A stretch of 64,000 nt of DNA, taken from Metopolophium dirhodum. Taxonomy: Eukaryota > Arthropoda > Insecta > Hemiptera > Aphididae. Location: positions 2,231,217-2,295,216 of the forward strand of contig NC_083561.1 in assembly GCF_019925205.1 (NCBI RefSeq). Direction: 5' to 3'. Position 1 is the stretch's first letter, and each line of letters opens with the position of its first letter. The notes under the pieces were generated by a model that saw only the letters and a list, made by a program, of their open reading frames with translations, was not told the DNA's origin and did no database searches. This document shows positions 14,247-26,735 of the stretch, piece after piece. The position numbers and the translations under genes were made by a program.

Positions 14247-14694
14247 TTAAAGAGGACGTGATACCCGCATGTGTTGTCTCCGTCTTACAAGTGCGTAACA
14301 TAGAACATTTTACGCTCAGCAGAACACGTGTGGCTCCGTTAGTTTAAAAACTAGAGTGAATTGACCTCTAATACAATCTAAAGGTAAGATTATTATCTAG
14401 GCAACCTCATGAGCATTTTATTATACTTTAATTTTAAAGTGAATTATGAGTATTTTAAAACTGTAAATTGTTTGAACATCTTGAAATACTCATAACTCGC
14501 TTTAAAATTAAAATATAATAATAAGCCCACGAGGTTGCCTAGATAATAATCTTACCTTTAAATTTTATAAGAGGTCAATTCACTCTAATTTTTAAATAAT
14601 TATCGGAGCTACACGTGTTTTGTTGAGTGTAAAAGTTGGTATGTTACGCACTTGTAAGACGGCGACAACACATGCGGGTATCACGTCCTCTTAA
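14247..14694. mobile_element. Near-palindromic MITE (foldback hairpin) flanked by TTAA
   Basis: Left arm 14251-14456 and right arm 14483-14690 are inverted copies of each other across their whole length, by eye about 85% identical, leaving a loop of only ~26 bases. The outer ~50 bases are almost perfect: both ends read GAGGACGTGATACCCGCATG going inward. TTAA lies at 14247-14250 and 14691-14694, directly flanking apart from one extra A on the left, which suggests a TTAA-duplicating superfamily such as piggyBac. There is no coding capacity, so it is non-autonomous. Superfamily assignment rests only on the TTAA and is tentative; the hairpin itself is certain. Confidence 0.85.
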
Positions 14695-15999
14695 GACGTC
14701 TCTCATCCCACTTTTTAAATTTTGGGGCTTATCTTCTAGGTACTTAATTTAAATTTAAAAATATAAAAATTAAAGAGTTTTCAAATTCAGAGGGTTGTGA
14801 GAAATTAAAAAAAAAAAAGTAGGAAGACTGATCTCAAGTACTTATATCTTATAACGAATCTTAAAATTTGCATGGCGTTACTAGCTTTGTCGCTGTACGA
14901 TGGACAATTATTTATAAGCACATATTATTTAGTGAATAACATTACTCGTTGTCCATAGATTGGCACCATGCGCATGCTTGTCTGGGATGAGTATATTGTT
15001 ATCTCTTTTTGCATTATAGCTAGTCAACACTCAACAGTCACACACATTCATGGTCACTTACTTTCTCACACAAACACATAGAAAATGTTCTGTATTTATC
15101 TCTATAGAAAAGTTTGGTGTCGAATCCTGTGAAAATTATTTAATTTCTATTTTATGTAAGAGACACCTATTTAACTATTATATATTATAAATAAATATAA
15201 TAGTTGTTATTACTATTTTTAATAATACCACTGTACACTTTGAGAATTAAATTTATCTCTTTATTACACATCTTTATTATACACATTACACACAATGAAT
15301 GTTATATATAGTTGCAAGATAAAAATACATTTATGTCGACAAATGTTTTGATTTGTTCTAAATATTATCGTCCAATTTTTTATGACATCTTACAATATTA
15401 CAATTTACAGTTCATTGTAGATTTAATTCTCAAAACGAATAGTGGTTGTACATTATAATTTATTTTATAAAAATAACGTTTAATATTATATTCATTTCTT
15501 CTATAGATATATTAACTTGCTGTTTAGAAAAATACTTATTTTCATTATTAAAATGTAATATTGTATTAGCATATTACATTATAAAAGCTGTTAAAATGTT
15601 CTTTGAAATAAATAAATAAATCATTTGTGATTTTCTTCCACAAATAATATACAAATGTCCGATACTAAACTATGTTACTTAAAGAAAAAAGGTTTGATTT
15701 ATATGTAACTACATTAAGTTATAAAATTGATTTGTTGACGTGACTGCAACTCCGAGGGATTTATTTTTCAACAACGCGTGTTGAATTTAAATTATATTTT
15801 ACGTTATGATCTTGTAAACGGTCTAAAATTTTAATGATTGGCTTACATCATCATCATCATCATCATCATCATCAGTTCTTTTCCTATATTATCTCCATTC
15901 AACACCGTAATTGCTTGTCCGTCTCTTCAACTCTATTTCCTGCATTTTATCTTGCGTTGTTATCTTCAACACTATAGTTCATAATAAAGGTGTCCATAT
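14695..15999. other. AT-rich non-coding stretch with a (CAT)n tract
   Basis: No supported gene. Multiple short A/T-rich repeats; a (CAT)n microsatellite lies near the right end. Confidence 0.6.
15846..15874. repeat. (CAT)n microsatellite
   Basis: About nine to ten CAT trinucleotides in a row. Confidence 0.95.
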
Positions 16000-17095
16000 A
16001 TTTTCTGGTTTTCCAGGGACGATCGCACGGGCAACGCACGACCTTCGGAAGTACTCCAAATGTTGGCACTTTTCCCTTTTTTGACCGGAAAAATCAGTGC
16101 CCGATTGCGTGCTAAATAAATTATTAGTAACACGTTCCCGCACCGCTCCCTTTTTACCCGATAAAGTCATAACACGATTACGCACCAAGTTAAATATTAT
16201 GTAAATGCAACATTATAATTATACACATCGCGATATGCATTATTAAATAAACAATTTACAAATCTCAAACTATTGGTCGTATTCATAATATATTCTGTAC
16301 CCACATTCACGTTCACCAGCCAATCATTAATCCCCATAATTTCCCTTACCAATCAATTCTCGCAAAAGCTGCTATAGGACCGTCGACAAACCTAACTGTT
16401 GGGCTAGGGTAAAAATTTGTTAACGTCAATATTAATAATATTAACTTTGACGCAGGCACGGCCTACAGGGAAAACGAACAACTGTATCAAATCGTTGCGC
16501 GTATGTGACGATTTTATATGAAATTTCTACCTATAGTCATAGTACACAAAGACAAAAAAAAACGATAATACTATGGTTGAACGCGCCGATGAACATATAA
16601 TACTTTATGTTACATGGTATTAAAAATACTTACAACGATATAAGTCCGCCACAAATCATTAGGTACCTATATATTATATGGCTATATTTATTCTAAAAAA
16701 CGAAAAACCTCGACAAAATATTTGATTAACCGAGGCTGAATGATGGACGCAATAATTTGTTTTAACTTTTCCGTTGCCTGTAATATTATTGGGAAGGAAA
16801 ACTTATTAACGATTAGTTCTTGAGTGAATGTATCGACAACATTGTATGATTACCTACTGTCGTTTTGAAATTTGTAATTTATATAATATATATAATACAC
16901 ATTACCATATTCTACATAATATTTAATTCTGTTTAGTTCTGTGCGCAATCGAGTAATGATTTTATCCGGTAAAAAGGAATTGGTAAGCAATCGTGTTATA
17001 CATTTCGTACAAATCGGTCTACGATATTTCGGGTCAAAAAAGGAAAAATTTCTCAATCGTGTAGAATCGTCCAATAATCTCTATTAGGTAATGTT
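16000..17095. mobile_element. Candidate non-autonomous element with diverged inverted-repeat ends
   Basis: The sequence at about 16030-16190, read on the minus strand, is homologous to about 16935-17085 read on the plus strand. Both contain, in the same order, CGNAATCG(T/A)GT, TTATC(C/G)GGTAAAAAGG, an (A)ATCGTGTTA-like piece and (C/G)GGTCAAAAAAGG. The two copies therefore face each other as inverted arms of roughly 150 bp around a ~750-bp interior. Short open frames in each arm (15979-16188 and 16850-17074, both minus strand) are by-products of the repeat. The interior holds the near-palindrome CGTCAA...TTGACG around 16424-16454. No transposase or clear target duplication was found; ends are approximate. 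Confidence 0.5.
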
Positions 17096-18813
17096 CTTAC
17101 TTGCAATACAATTTCTGAGCTGGTGATATTTGAAATACTTGAATCGTCCAAATAGATCCTCACAGGTTTTACATTATATTCTTTCATATTTTATAGTACC
17201 AACCTGCAATATTTTATAATACATTTACTGTCCAGTTACATATACATATTATTGTTTTACTAAAGCTTTTCAAGTAAAAATATATTTGGACATTAAAATC
17301 TTTGTTTTAATTTCGTTTTAAGATCTAAAGATACAATATACTTACATTTCAACATCTTTATTTTTATTACTTCGTCATAAAAAGCAATTTAATGAACTTC
17401 CCTTAATTACAGTATGAGGTAATGTTCCAAACTTTAGAACGTTAAAACCCGTATTAAAAATGAAGGAATCAACTATTTGATAGGTGTTTATTAATAAATG
17501 AAAATGCTTATAAGAAATATTGTGTGGGCAACAGTAAAATTTGCAATGTTAAGTAACAATAAAGTGTTAATAATTGTTTATGATGATAAAAAATAATAGT
17601 TATTATTAAAAAAAAATATATATATAGGTATATAATATGAACATTGTATTAACATTCAAACAATAAACATAAAGCTATTTTAATAAAACTATAAAGGTTG
17701 GTTATAATTGGTTTAAGAAATCGCCATTATCGTGAGTGAAAGCAATTTAAAGTTTTTGTTCCACACAGCGTTGAACAAAATATGATTCCGAACATTATAG
17801 TTGAAAATAGTTCGTCTCCTAAAAAGGGAAAAAACGAGAGAGAAAACGTACTATTACGAAGACAGAAACAGCAGCTAGCTGTAGGCTATTACCATCGGGG
17901 GCGTGAGAGCCTCAAATAAAATATTTGATCCCACGAGGCATGGAAATCAATAATATGGGTAATCCTTGTTACTTAAATATTCGACGATCGTCGTTTCCTC
18001 TCCCACTTCTCCTCCGAATCGAACTAAACATTATTTTATTTTAATGTTATAAAACGTGTGCCACAAGCACTTATTATTTTGTGTAGCAACTCGTATGATG
18101 TGTATATTGCGCGCACACATCATTATAACGTTATATGCTATACAGTTTGGTATAATAATATGGTTTCGGTGTATGTAGACAATATTATGGTTGTGGCGTA
18201 ATATTGTTGGTCTTAGAACAACCTAAATACACTCACACGCACAAACACGTCATATTATCATAGGTAGATGTTTAAAGCTGGGTGGGTTAGTAATTTTATT
18301 CGACTAGTTACTTTATAGTTAAGTTACTTTAACATAAAAACTAATCAAGTTATATTTTAAGCAAGTTTCTGAAATTTCCAACTAGGTAAAAGTCAATTTC
18401 TGAAAACAATAACTCAAGCTTGAAGTAAGAAGTCAACTTTTTTTTATAGTTTGAAATGATCAAATTTAAAAAATTAAATTATTACAGTTATGTGTCTCGG
18501 ATTAGATTATTTCACGCACTCGATTCAACATTCGTCTAGTCAGAAAGTTATTATGAATATTAAAACAACACACCGGTGTTAAGCAACAAAGTAACATTGT
18601 AACTCAAGTTTAATTTTCTAGCTAGTGTTAAGTTTCCAGCCTCGAGGCTACGTCATCCAATACGGAACCATGCATTCAACGCACTTACCTATATAATAAG
18701 AATGCATTACGTGTAGTGTACCTAATATTGTTTTGTGTTTACTATCAATTCAATATTGCAGATAAGCAAGTGATATACCCTCGTTTAAATAAAATATAAA
18801 TAATAATAATAAT

Positions 18814-18845
<32 letters not shown>

Positions 18846-18950
18846 AATACGGTAAGTTCGGCTTATTCGGCTTGGCGTATACACTCCCGAGAAAAAGATT
18901 ATCTAGAACGTGTTGGTTACACAAAGAAACGATAACCATATTTTTCGCGG
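17096..18950. other. Non-coding stretch, no gene seen
   Basis: Mostly AT-rich, with somewhat higher GC after 17800. There is no recognisable open frame. A (TTG)n microsatellite sits near 18.8 kb. Confidence 0.6.
18814..18843. repeat. (TTG)n microsatellite
   Basis: About ten TTG/GTT trinucleotides; on the minus strand it reads CAA and produces a short polyglutamine string in one frame that is not evidence for a gene. Confidence 0.95.
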
Positions 18951-19920
18951 GTCGTTACTCGTATAAGGACGACGACGAGGGGCGTAGATGTTGCACAGCT
19001 GATATTCCATAGTAGTATTAATCATATTATTATTGTTGTTGTGGTTGTGTCGCGTTGTATTAGAGTTGTGTCGCGCCGCGATTCAATCACGTCATCATTA
19101 TTACAATATCGCCCACGCGCGCCGATCGGAAAAGCAGCCGAACAGCGAGGAGAACGGGAAGAACGGGAAGAAGATAAATAAAAAGAGGTCGCGCGCGCGG
19201 CGTGGCGTCGTCCTCCTCCCACGAACGGGAGAAGGGGGGGGGGTAGGTTCATCGAGAACGTTTTCCGCGGATAAACGCGACAGCGCGAATGTACGCGCGG
19301 TGACCGAATGAGTGACACGTGGAGTCCGGATAGCCGATTGGCCCACTGTCGGGATGGCGTGGCGGAGCAGGGAGCAGGCCCATTCAACAGCACCGCGCCA
19401 CGGTTCGGCTGCAGCATCGGCGGCGGCGGCGGCGGCGGCAGCGTTGACGACGACGACGACGACTAGAGAGACACGCCGCCGATGTATATATAGCGCGCGC
19501 GAACATCCGCCGCCGGCTGGGAAATCAATAACAGAGGTGGTCGGCCGTCCCTCGACGTCGGTGGCGGCGGCGGCGGCGGCGGCATCGGTGGACTGGGCTG
19601 TTGTGTGTATCGCGAACACGGTTATATCATATTATTATTATACATCGGGCGCAGGGCTCGCGGCCGCCGTATATGCGTGTTTTACATGTGTCTCCCGCAC
19701 GCCGTCACGCCCGACGGCCGTCATCCCGGCCGCTCCGCCGCCACCGACGTCGCCGCATGAGCGATTCGCGACCGTCGCCGCCGCGCGCAGCGTTTCAATT
19801 ACATAATAATGTATGGCACTTGTTGTCGTGCGGCCGCTGGTGCTGCTGCAGCTGCCGTACGGGCAATAACGAAGTGTAAGCGAATCTCGGTCGGCTGGGC
19901 AGATCGGCAAGGTATCATTA
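18951..19920. other. GC- and CpG-rich island, candidate promoter region
   Basis: This ~1-kb block is far richer in GC and CpG than its surroundings and includes (GGC)n runs at 19418-19439 and 19562-19583 and a (GAC)n run at 19446-19472. Several open frames of 90-172 codons overlap on both strands, which is expected in GC-rich repeats; none has a start context or domain that favours it. A TATA-like motif at 19485-19493 and a donor-like AAG|GTATCA at 19911/19912 are compatible with a non-coding first exon on the + strand. This is inference only. Confidence 0.4.
19485..19493 (+). promoter_or_regulatory. Possible TATA box in a GC-rich island
   Basis: TATATATAG stands out because it is embedded in GC-rich sequence (CGCCGATG before, CGCGCGCG after). 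There is no convincing initiator at the expected ~30 bp downstream, so it may be fortuitous in a genome with abundant TA repeats. Confidence 0.2.
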
Positions 19921-20330
19921 TCATTACGATTGTGTTATTCGATTCGAAACGGCCGACGGACAATGCGTTTATATACTAAATTATTATTATTCGATATCAA
20001 AGTCCAGGGCTAGAAATATGTTTAAAAGTTTTTTCGGTTCGGTTGCCGGTCAACAATTGAGTGATATGGAGATATACTCGTTGAACCAGCTGTGAGGATT
20101 CCGGGGGATTCTGGGAGTATTTTGCATAGAGCTGTTCTCGATACTGCTGGGCAACGGCCAAACCACCGAGAGTTATAACGACGTGACTCTAGAGTCTAGA
20201 GGAATCCAATAAACCTATGCAAAACTTGAAAACCCACTGGCTTGGACGACATGCCATCTCAGCGTATTAAATATGGTGTTGGGATATGTACGCATTCATG
20301 GTTCTGCGTATGTCAGAAGATTTATTGAGA
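19921..20330. other. Unassigned stretch between GC island and retroelement remnant
   Basis: Intermediate GC. Contains the small palindromic string CTCTAGAGTCTAGAG around 20187-20202. It may be the 5' part of the adjoining dead retroelement, but I find no conserved motif to show this. Confidence 0.3.
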
Positions 20331-21420
20331 TTGATTGGTATAGCAAAACTTTAGTTAGGGCTAAAGTGGCTACAGGCAATCATAGAAAATTCGAAGTATT
20401 TATTAAAACGCATGGCCAATTTTTGTTGACTTAAAAAAAGCCTATGACTGTGCGCATTGGAGATCCCTTTTGATATAATACCTAATTAATGAATTAGGAA
20501 TACCAAATAAATTTGCATTGACCAAAATTTGCAGAGGGAAACATAATATGAAGTAAGGGTGGACCAGACCGTTTTTCATGTGGCCGGATAGTGGTGTCCT
20601 AGTAGAGTTAACTGGAATATCAATAGATCAGTATCCGGTTTAGGTTCTGGGTTTTGCAAATAGCCTGGTCATAAGGTGATAAAATTAGTTCTATCAAAAC
20701 CCTAGAGGTAGCTGCAGAAATAATAGGACTAAACATAAATGCGAAGAAGTCAAAACTGTGTAACTAAATTGAATACCAAAGCTAAGTGACACAGAAGATT
20801 GGACTTTCGAAAAATTAAACGAATTTCAATACTTTAGTATGATGATAAGCATGATAGGGTGCGAGAAATAGGTTGTGCGTATAGCGAAGGCTGAGGGACA
20901 TCTTTTACACTTTCCAAGTTTTTCAAGTTAAAAATGTTTTCAAAAATATCCAAGATTGGATTTAATGCATACGTCAATTATAAGGCCTATTGATGGTTGA
21001 GGGCATGGACAATTACCGCCATAACAGAATATAAACTCATAATTTTTGAAAATAAAATTTGGTAGATGATTTGTGGCCCAACATTTTACAATTGTACTGG
21101 CATGTGGAGAAATTCAATAAGAAACTACAGGAGGGAATGTGAATGGCATCCAATCACAAACTTTATAAAAGGCCAAAGGTTACAGTGCTAGAACACCTAA
21201 TGAACAAAAATGATGATAACATCATTTAAGTGGTCATGAATTGGATACCACGAAAGAAGACACCCCGAGTGAGGTCCATAAAAAGCCAGTTACATATAGT
21301 TGAAAATTATTTGGAAAGACTGGATGTACATGAATGAAGAAATATAACCGACAATGGAAGGAAATAGTGATGATCGCGAAAACTCTTGTAGGTTTATAAA
21401 AATGTGGTTCCGGTTTTCCG
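20331..21420 (+). pseudogene. Dead non-LTR retrotransposon (reverse transcriptase remnant)
   Basis: Remains of the reverse-transcriptase polyprotein of a LINE. One frame from 20419 reads IFVDLKKAYDCAHW, the RT motif A, with the catalytic Asp codon at 20428-20430. It continues with NELGIPNKF around 20490-20513 and reaches motif C at 20650-20670 as LGFANSLVI. The expected F/YADD is changed to FANS, so both catalytic aspartates of that motif are lost. In-frame stops interrupt the segment. Further on, EYKLIIFENKIW, stop, MICGP and a GMWRN string (about 21032-21120) match the C-terminal part common to insect RTE/CFDP2-like elements, and DNGRN.. near 21350 fits the extreme C-terminus. No endonuclease domain, poly-A tail or target duplication was found. 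Orientation is clear; clade assignment is tentative. Confidence 0.8.
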
Positions 21421-22479
21421 AATTAAATTATTTTTGATTCCGATTTTCTTAAAATTATATAAAAGAAGTTTCTAATTTGAGTTTTTGTGAACATCGTTGT
21501 TTATATAGGTACACTATTGGTTATTAAAATGTCAACGAGATAAAAAGAGTTACCTATTTATACACACAACATAATATATACTACAGTCGAACTGACTGTT
21601 AAAACATTTTCCAATCAATTTTCCACCATGCCTCTCCAAAGCCCCACTCAGACAACCTGCAGAGTCAACCATTTAGCCATATTGAATTCTTATTTGATGT
21701 TTGATTAGATTGGAAATTGGAATCTAAGTCCGGGTTTACGACATCACAGCGTTGAACAAAAATCAAAATAATATTATTTGTCGCTACAATCCTCCGATAA
21801 CTACGACGAAACACAGGGAGCCGGTCGTATACTTATATTGTTGTATATATATATATATTTATATATATTATATTACATCCCACTGTTGCGATGACGAGAG
21901 TTGCGAACAATGCACATACAATTACACAAACACATAAAATATGTGAAACACAAGTGTGTGTGTGCGCGCGCGTGTACGAGTCTTAACGTTTTTTAAGTTC
22001 GTTGGGTCATACGGACGAGGGGGAGGCAGACTAGTGTTTTTTTTTTTATTTTTACGACTCGCTTCCGGTGACGCGCGAAATCTCATTAGTATATATAATA
22101 ATAATAATAATATCCTCGACACCTCCACCGCTACCGTCGCCCTCACAATTGCAACTCCACCTAGCACGCAATAAATATTAAATAATAACACTATACGATA
22201 CGTTTCCCGACCGCCGTGGTGACTATTATTGTCTTCGTAAATCCTCATAACAATCCGTGCACTCTGTATAATAATGTGTATAATCGCAGCGTTTTACTGC
22301 CTATATATAGGTGTAATTATAGCGCGATGTTTATAACTATATTATATTTTACGGGCCGCTGTCGTCGTGCGATTATGCACATCAAGCCAGGGTTTTTCCA
22401 GTAAGGGTTTCGATTTATTATAATAATATGCATACTTCATATGTATACCTACATCTTATATATGTTATCAATAGAGCCC
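21421..22479. other. Non-coding stretch with microsatellites
   Basis: Contains TA-rich runs near 21845-21870, a GT/GC alternating purine-pyrimidine run near 21955-21974 and an (AAT)n run near 22096-22112. GC is raised around 21950-22180. Overlapping open frames on both strands have no recognisable content. Confidence 0.5.
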
Positions 22480-23020
22480 GTATTTCAATGCAAAGTGCAT
22501 TATTTTCTAGGTGCTCTAGGATAGTGCATTTCCAAGTACGTAATTCGTTTCACGTAACACAATATACTTCAAAGGTTTTCCATTTTCGATGTTCTCTCAT
22601 TTTTATAGCATTTTCTTTTAGTATTTTATGGAGATTTTATTAATACATAGTGCATATTATAATATTGATACATTGTACGAGCTTTCAGTCCAAATTAGGA
22701 AATTCGAAATATTATTATATCAAGAAATATATTATGTTTTTTAAAATATTTTCTTTAATAGTTTTTAGATATTTTTCGTCCGTACTAAATGTCTATCTTT
22801 GTATAGTAGGTATACGTATGATAACTATAACTTCTTCAGTTCAATTAAATAAAAAAAGTGTTACGAATGCCGAAGGTTAAACCATCGTTTTCTTAAGGCT
22901 TGCAAAGTTGCGTGTCTATAAAAATGTTCGGTAATTTTTCAAGAACATTATAGCGTTCAAAAGGAATTTTCTTGAGAATTTTTTGATCGTTTTTAGGCCA
23001 TTTAAATCCTGGGCCTTAAA
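22480..23020 (+). repeat. Dispersed repeat, copy A (homologous to 34317-34593)
   Basis: Shares an ordered series of blocks with 34317-34593. These include TTTCAA(T/C)GC..GTGCATTATTTT, GGTGCTCTA, TCCAAGTAC, CTCGTTTC/TTCGTTTC, ATACTTCAAAGG, TTTTATTAAT, TAGTGCAT, ACATTGTA(C/T)GAG, TATCAAGAAATA and a closing ACTTAAATCC/TTTAAATCC-GGGCCTTAA. Copy A is longer, with about 220 extra bases (roughly 22770-22990) before the closing block. Short open frames inside have no domain. Probably a non-autonomous transposon of unknown type. Confidence 0.7.
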
Positions 23021-23150
23021 TAATAATACAACCACTAGCATCGACGTGTCCGTGTAACGTATTTTGTTAGAGACGTTGTTTTTGTGGTATAAACGAAATC
23101 TCAAAACTTAAATGCTTCGTTTAACTCGAGGCGAGTGTCGAATATCCAAC

Positions 23151-23176
23151 GTGTGTGTGTGTGGGGGGGGGGGGGG
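23151..23176. repeat. (GT)n followed by a 14-base poly-G tract
   Basis: Six GT units run directly into 14 consecutive G residues (23163-23176). Confidence 0.95.
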
Positions 23177-23410
23177 CTGAGGGGAACAACTTTAACCAGG
23201 TGTAGGTGATAACTTAATATCCCTTTGGATACGCCGCAGATGCCAAACAAATAAGTAACACCAATTATTACTACATTATATAGTATATAACATATAGAAT
23301 ATATTATTATGCTCAATAGTAATACGCTGCGGTTAATAGTGGTGGCGTCATCGAACGGGTATAATGGTATATAATATGTTTGATTGTCTTGTCGTCGTTT
23401 GTTTTCATTA

Positions 23411-23572
23411 ATTATCATTAATTATCAACCATTCGGGAATAATTGTTCAGCCAGCACGTGGAGAGATCACACAAGAAGTGTGTGCACGTAGAAGTGGCAA
23501 ATCAATGCTTGTCCGTATGCGAGAGGGTGACGATGACAAGACTACCGTCCAAGTATCGGAAGACCGCCCCTG
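23411..23572 (+). other. Very tentative coding-exon candidate
   Basis: The frame ending at the TGA at 23570-23572 translates to a balanced, non-repetitive string (PARGEITQEVCARRSGKSM and then LVRMREGDDDKTTVQVSEDR). It is GC-richer than its neighbours. Another frame through the same bases is also open, which weakens the case. An acceptor-like TTGTTCAG precedes CCAGCACG near 23445, but with a poor pyrimidine tract. I do not recognise the protein and no initiator Met or donor pairs well with it. It may be chance. Confidence 0.12.
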
Positions 23573-23660
23573 ACGCCGGAAACGACACGGAGTCTGCGTG
23601 AACTGGGTGTTGGTAGCAGAGACAACTCAATTTTTATCTGTCACCGTTTTTAAAACTTTT

Positions 23661-23688
23661 ATTACTATTATTATTATTATTATTATTT
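23661..23688. repeat. (ATT)n microsatellite
   Basis: About nine ATT trinucleotides. Confidence 0.9.
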
Positions 23689-26579
23689 ACAACCATTTCC
23701 GTATGACAGTTTTTTTTTTTCGTAAATGTACCGGAATTAACGCAGTACACTTATGTCTTATACACACACTGACGGAAATATGTATTGGTTTTGGAACACC
23801 GTACATTATACTCTGCGAATATAATACGAATTCTTGGACGTTGACGTGTTTTATCATATACGGTGACCTAGTGGCTTGGCCATTTTATTGTGCCTTGTCA
23901 TACAACGTAATCAGATGACGTTGATCGTCGTTGGAGTGTATATAATTCAGTGAAGCCAGTCTTTATAGCTTATATTATTATTATTATTCCGTTATATAGA
24001 GACACAAAATAACTTTTCAAATAATATTAATACACTAGTTTTTGTTGTAATGAATTTTATATTATGTCGACAAAAAAAAAAAACAGTAGAAAAACTTTAT
24101 CAACACCAACAACACCAATAATTAAATTGATTATACTTTTTAATACGATTTAATATTATTCACACGACTCGCACATGGAAATGGGATATTTTTAAATCAC
24201 CTTTAGTAGTTATTAATAAAGTAGGCGAAGGGTTGGCTAAAGGCGTGTTATTAAATATTATCGGTCGATATGATAAGGTCTCAATAAAACTTAACTACCT
24301 AAGTATACCAGTATACGGTATACAACAGCGTTAACAATTTTTAAAACAGTAATATTTTATTTCCCCGGGATTCGTATCGCTATACTGTTGTAAAGACGAT
24401 GTAATGTGATGTTTATTTTAGCAGGTTATAGCAAAAATATTAAAACAGACGAACAGTCGTCAGGGTACTGAGACTTTGCTCAACTCGATACAGAATTATA
24501 CTATTTTCATCTATTTCAGTGCGATGTTCGCGTACTAAAAAAATCATAGGGATTTTTTTTTAATTTCTAGTTACGAATAAACACGACTGTCGAACAATAA
24601 ATTATTAATAAATAATTATTGAAAATAGATGTCGAGGAATCTCGTGTTAAAATGTCTATATTATGCTTAGATGCATAAACATTTGATTATCTAATTTAAT
24701 GGTTCAATAAATCGTATCGGACCAGTCATGATAAACTAAATCATATTTAAGGGATCATTAGCTCACTATTGATTCATTGTGTTTGTTTATGTGACCTGGA
24801 AGTAATATTATGCATAATATGTATATACTTGAATACTTATACTAATATTGTGCTAAAATAAAATTAAGATATGTAAGTACTTAGGTATATTACGACTACA
24901 AATTAAAAATGTTCTCTTTGAAGTATTCTTATTAAATGTTTCAATTACATGTATAGTTAAAATTACAATTGCAGGTTTTGGCTCATTGGCCGTGACAAAA
25001 CCAAATCGAATTTTAACTAAAAAAAACAGAGGGTTTAGTTGCTTCATATAATATTCTGAAAATTAATTGACAGAGTATGCATTTATTAGTGTATACTATT
25101 TAACTTTATATTTTCCATAAAATATATCTGAGAAACTAATAAAACCAGTAAACAGTTATTATTACATTCGTTATGATATTACTAAATATAAAATATATGA
25201 ACATCAACATTATTTCAATCATTTATTTAACGATCTTTATTATGATTGAGAATAAGTAACATTAACGTTTGTACATCGTATATATTTACATAATTTGTAG
25301 ATTATTTTATAGCATTATTATTTACCAAGAAAATCATTCAAAAAAACGAATACTATTGTGTTGGTACTTGATAATAATATTATTATTGCATTGTGTTTTC
25401 AATCAATACATGATGATGTATGAGGTCATTGAAGTACTTATAATATGGTACATGGTACCTCGAAAATACCTAATAATGATTTGTATTCGTCGATCGTTAC
25501 GCGTTTTATTCAATTAAAATACATTTACGAAATAAAATCCAATTACCGACTTACACAAACTGATCAGAAGGTGTATGTGTCAGGTTTTGTATAACGCCGT
25601 TATTATAAATAGATTTATTTTAATTTACCATCATGGTCTATGCACTCTATATGGACTCCCTAAATGTATTATATTTCGTATCCAATAATGGCGAGAAAAT
25701 AATGAAAGCATTCTTCCTTTTATCGGATAAAAATGTACAATATAGAAAAGAGTAAATTTAACTATTTAGTAAAGTTTTTGTAATTAGTTGAACTCCATAA
25801 TAGAGTTATTTAAAATATTTTACAGGGCGCTAACATAAAATTCTTTTCAAACTTTACCACGAGTTGTAGGAAATGAATTACGACATAATGAACATTGTGT
25901 AGTAAGTTTTGAAATTGACAGCCATGTTGGACCTAAAATTTAAAAATACTTGAAACTGTTTTTAAATACGCGTAGAAGGTTGATTTTCAATTTTATAATT
26001 TATCAGCTAACGACATTATACTTTGCGCTTTTAGGAAGACGTTATTGTGTTTTATAAATCATTTAATTTAATTGTCGTTGAAGCAACTGCATTATTGTCC
26101 TTTGTCGTTAGTTTCCCTTATTCGATAAAAGAAATATGGAAAATGAACGTAAATGCAAGTGTTCGGAAATGATCGTTCGTGTGCTTATTTTTCAATATTA
26201 TATTGTTATCATATTTGGAGTGAAAAAAAAAAACAAAAACTATGAACGCAAGTAGCTATGTAGGCATATATTATAGTCGAAAAATAAAACTTTTATCGTG
26301 TAGTCGAACAAATTGACTGGTATTTATGTAATATTCTGTTTGGTTTTCAATTATTAAACGGGCACAAGAAGCGCTCGGAAAATCATTACGCATGCCAGAC
26401 GGTCTCGAGAGAGTGATATCAGCACAACTCACGCATCACTGAAAACGTTCCAACGGAAAAAAACGGTTCAGTCTTTCCAATGTAGCTTCTATTTGCCAAT
26501 AAGAGAAAGTAATGAATGGTGGGTGAAAAGTTAAACCTACAGCTGTTATTCAACGTTATGCATTTAAAGTTACATGTAA

Positions 26580-26601
26580 CAGCAGCAGCAGCAGCAGCAG
26601 C
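26580..26601. repeat. (CAG)n microsatellite
   Basis: Seven consecutive CAG/AGC units, unusual in an AT-rich surround; not in a credible coding frame. Confidence 0.95.
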
Positions 26602-26698
26602 ATGAAAGTATTAAGCGATTTTTTTTTTTTATTCAACATTTAATCAAAAACGTTTGCCGAGCAACAAATGCAGGGGATTTTTTATAGCTACCTACCTT

Positions 26699-26735
26699 CT
26701 ACTTACTTACTTACTTACTTACTTACCTACTTACT
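26699..26735. repeat. (ACTT)n tetranucleotide repeat
   Basis: About nine CTTA/ACTT units with one ACCT variant. On the minus strand it reads as repeated GTAAGTAAGT, so it mimics splice donors. Confidence 0.95.

Noticed and set aside
19022..19910. Overlapping open frames of 90-172 codons on both strands in the GC-rich island
   Set aside because: They coexist on both strands and are made of Ala/Thr/Arg low-complexity strings from GGC/GAC repeats; stops are simply rare here.
26699..26735. Strings of minus-strand GTAAGT splice-donor-like sequence
   Set aside because: They are produced by a tetranucleotide microsatellite, with no acceptor or exon alongside.
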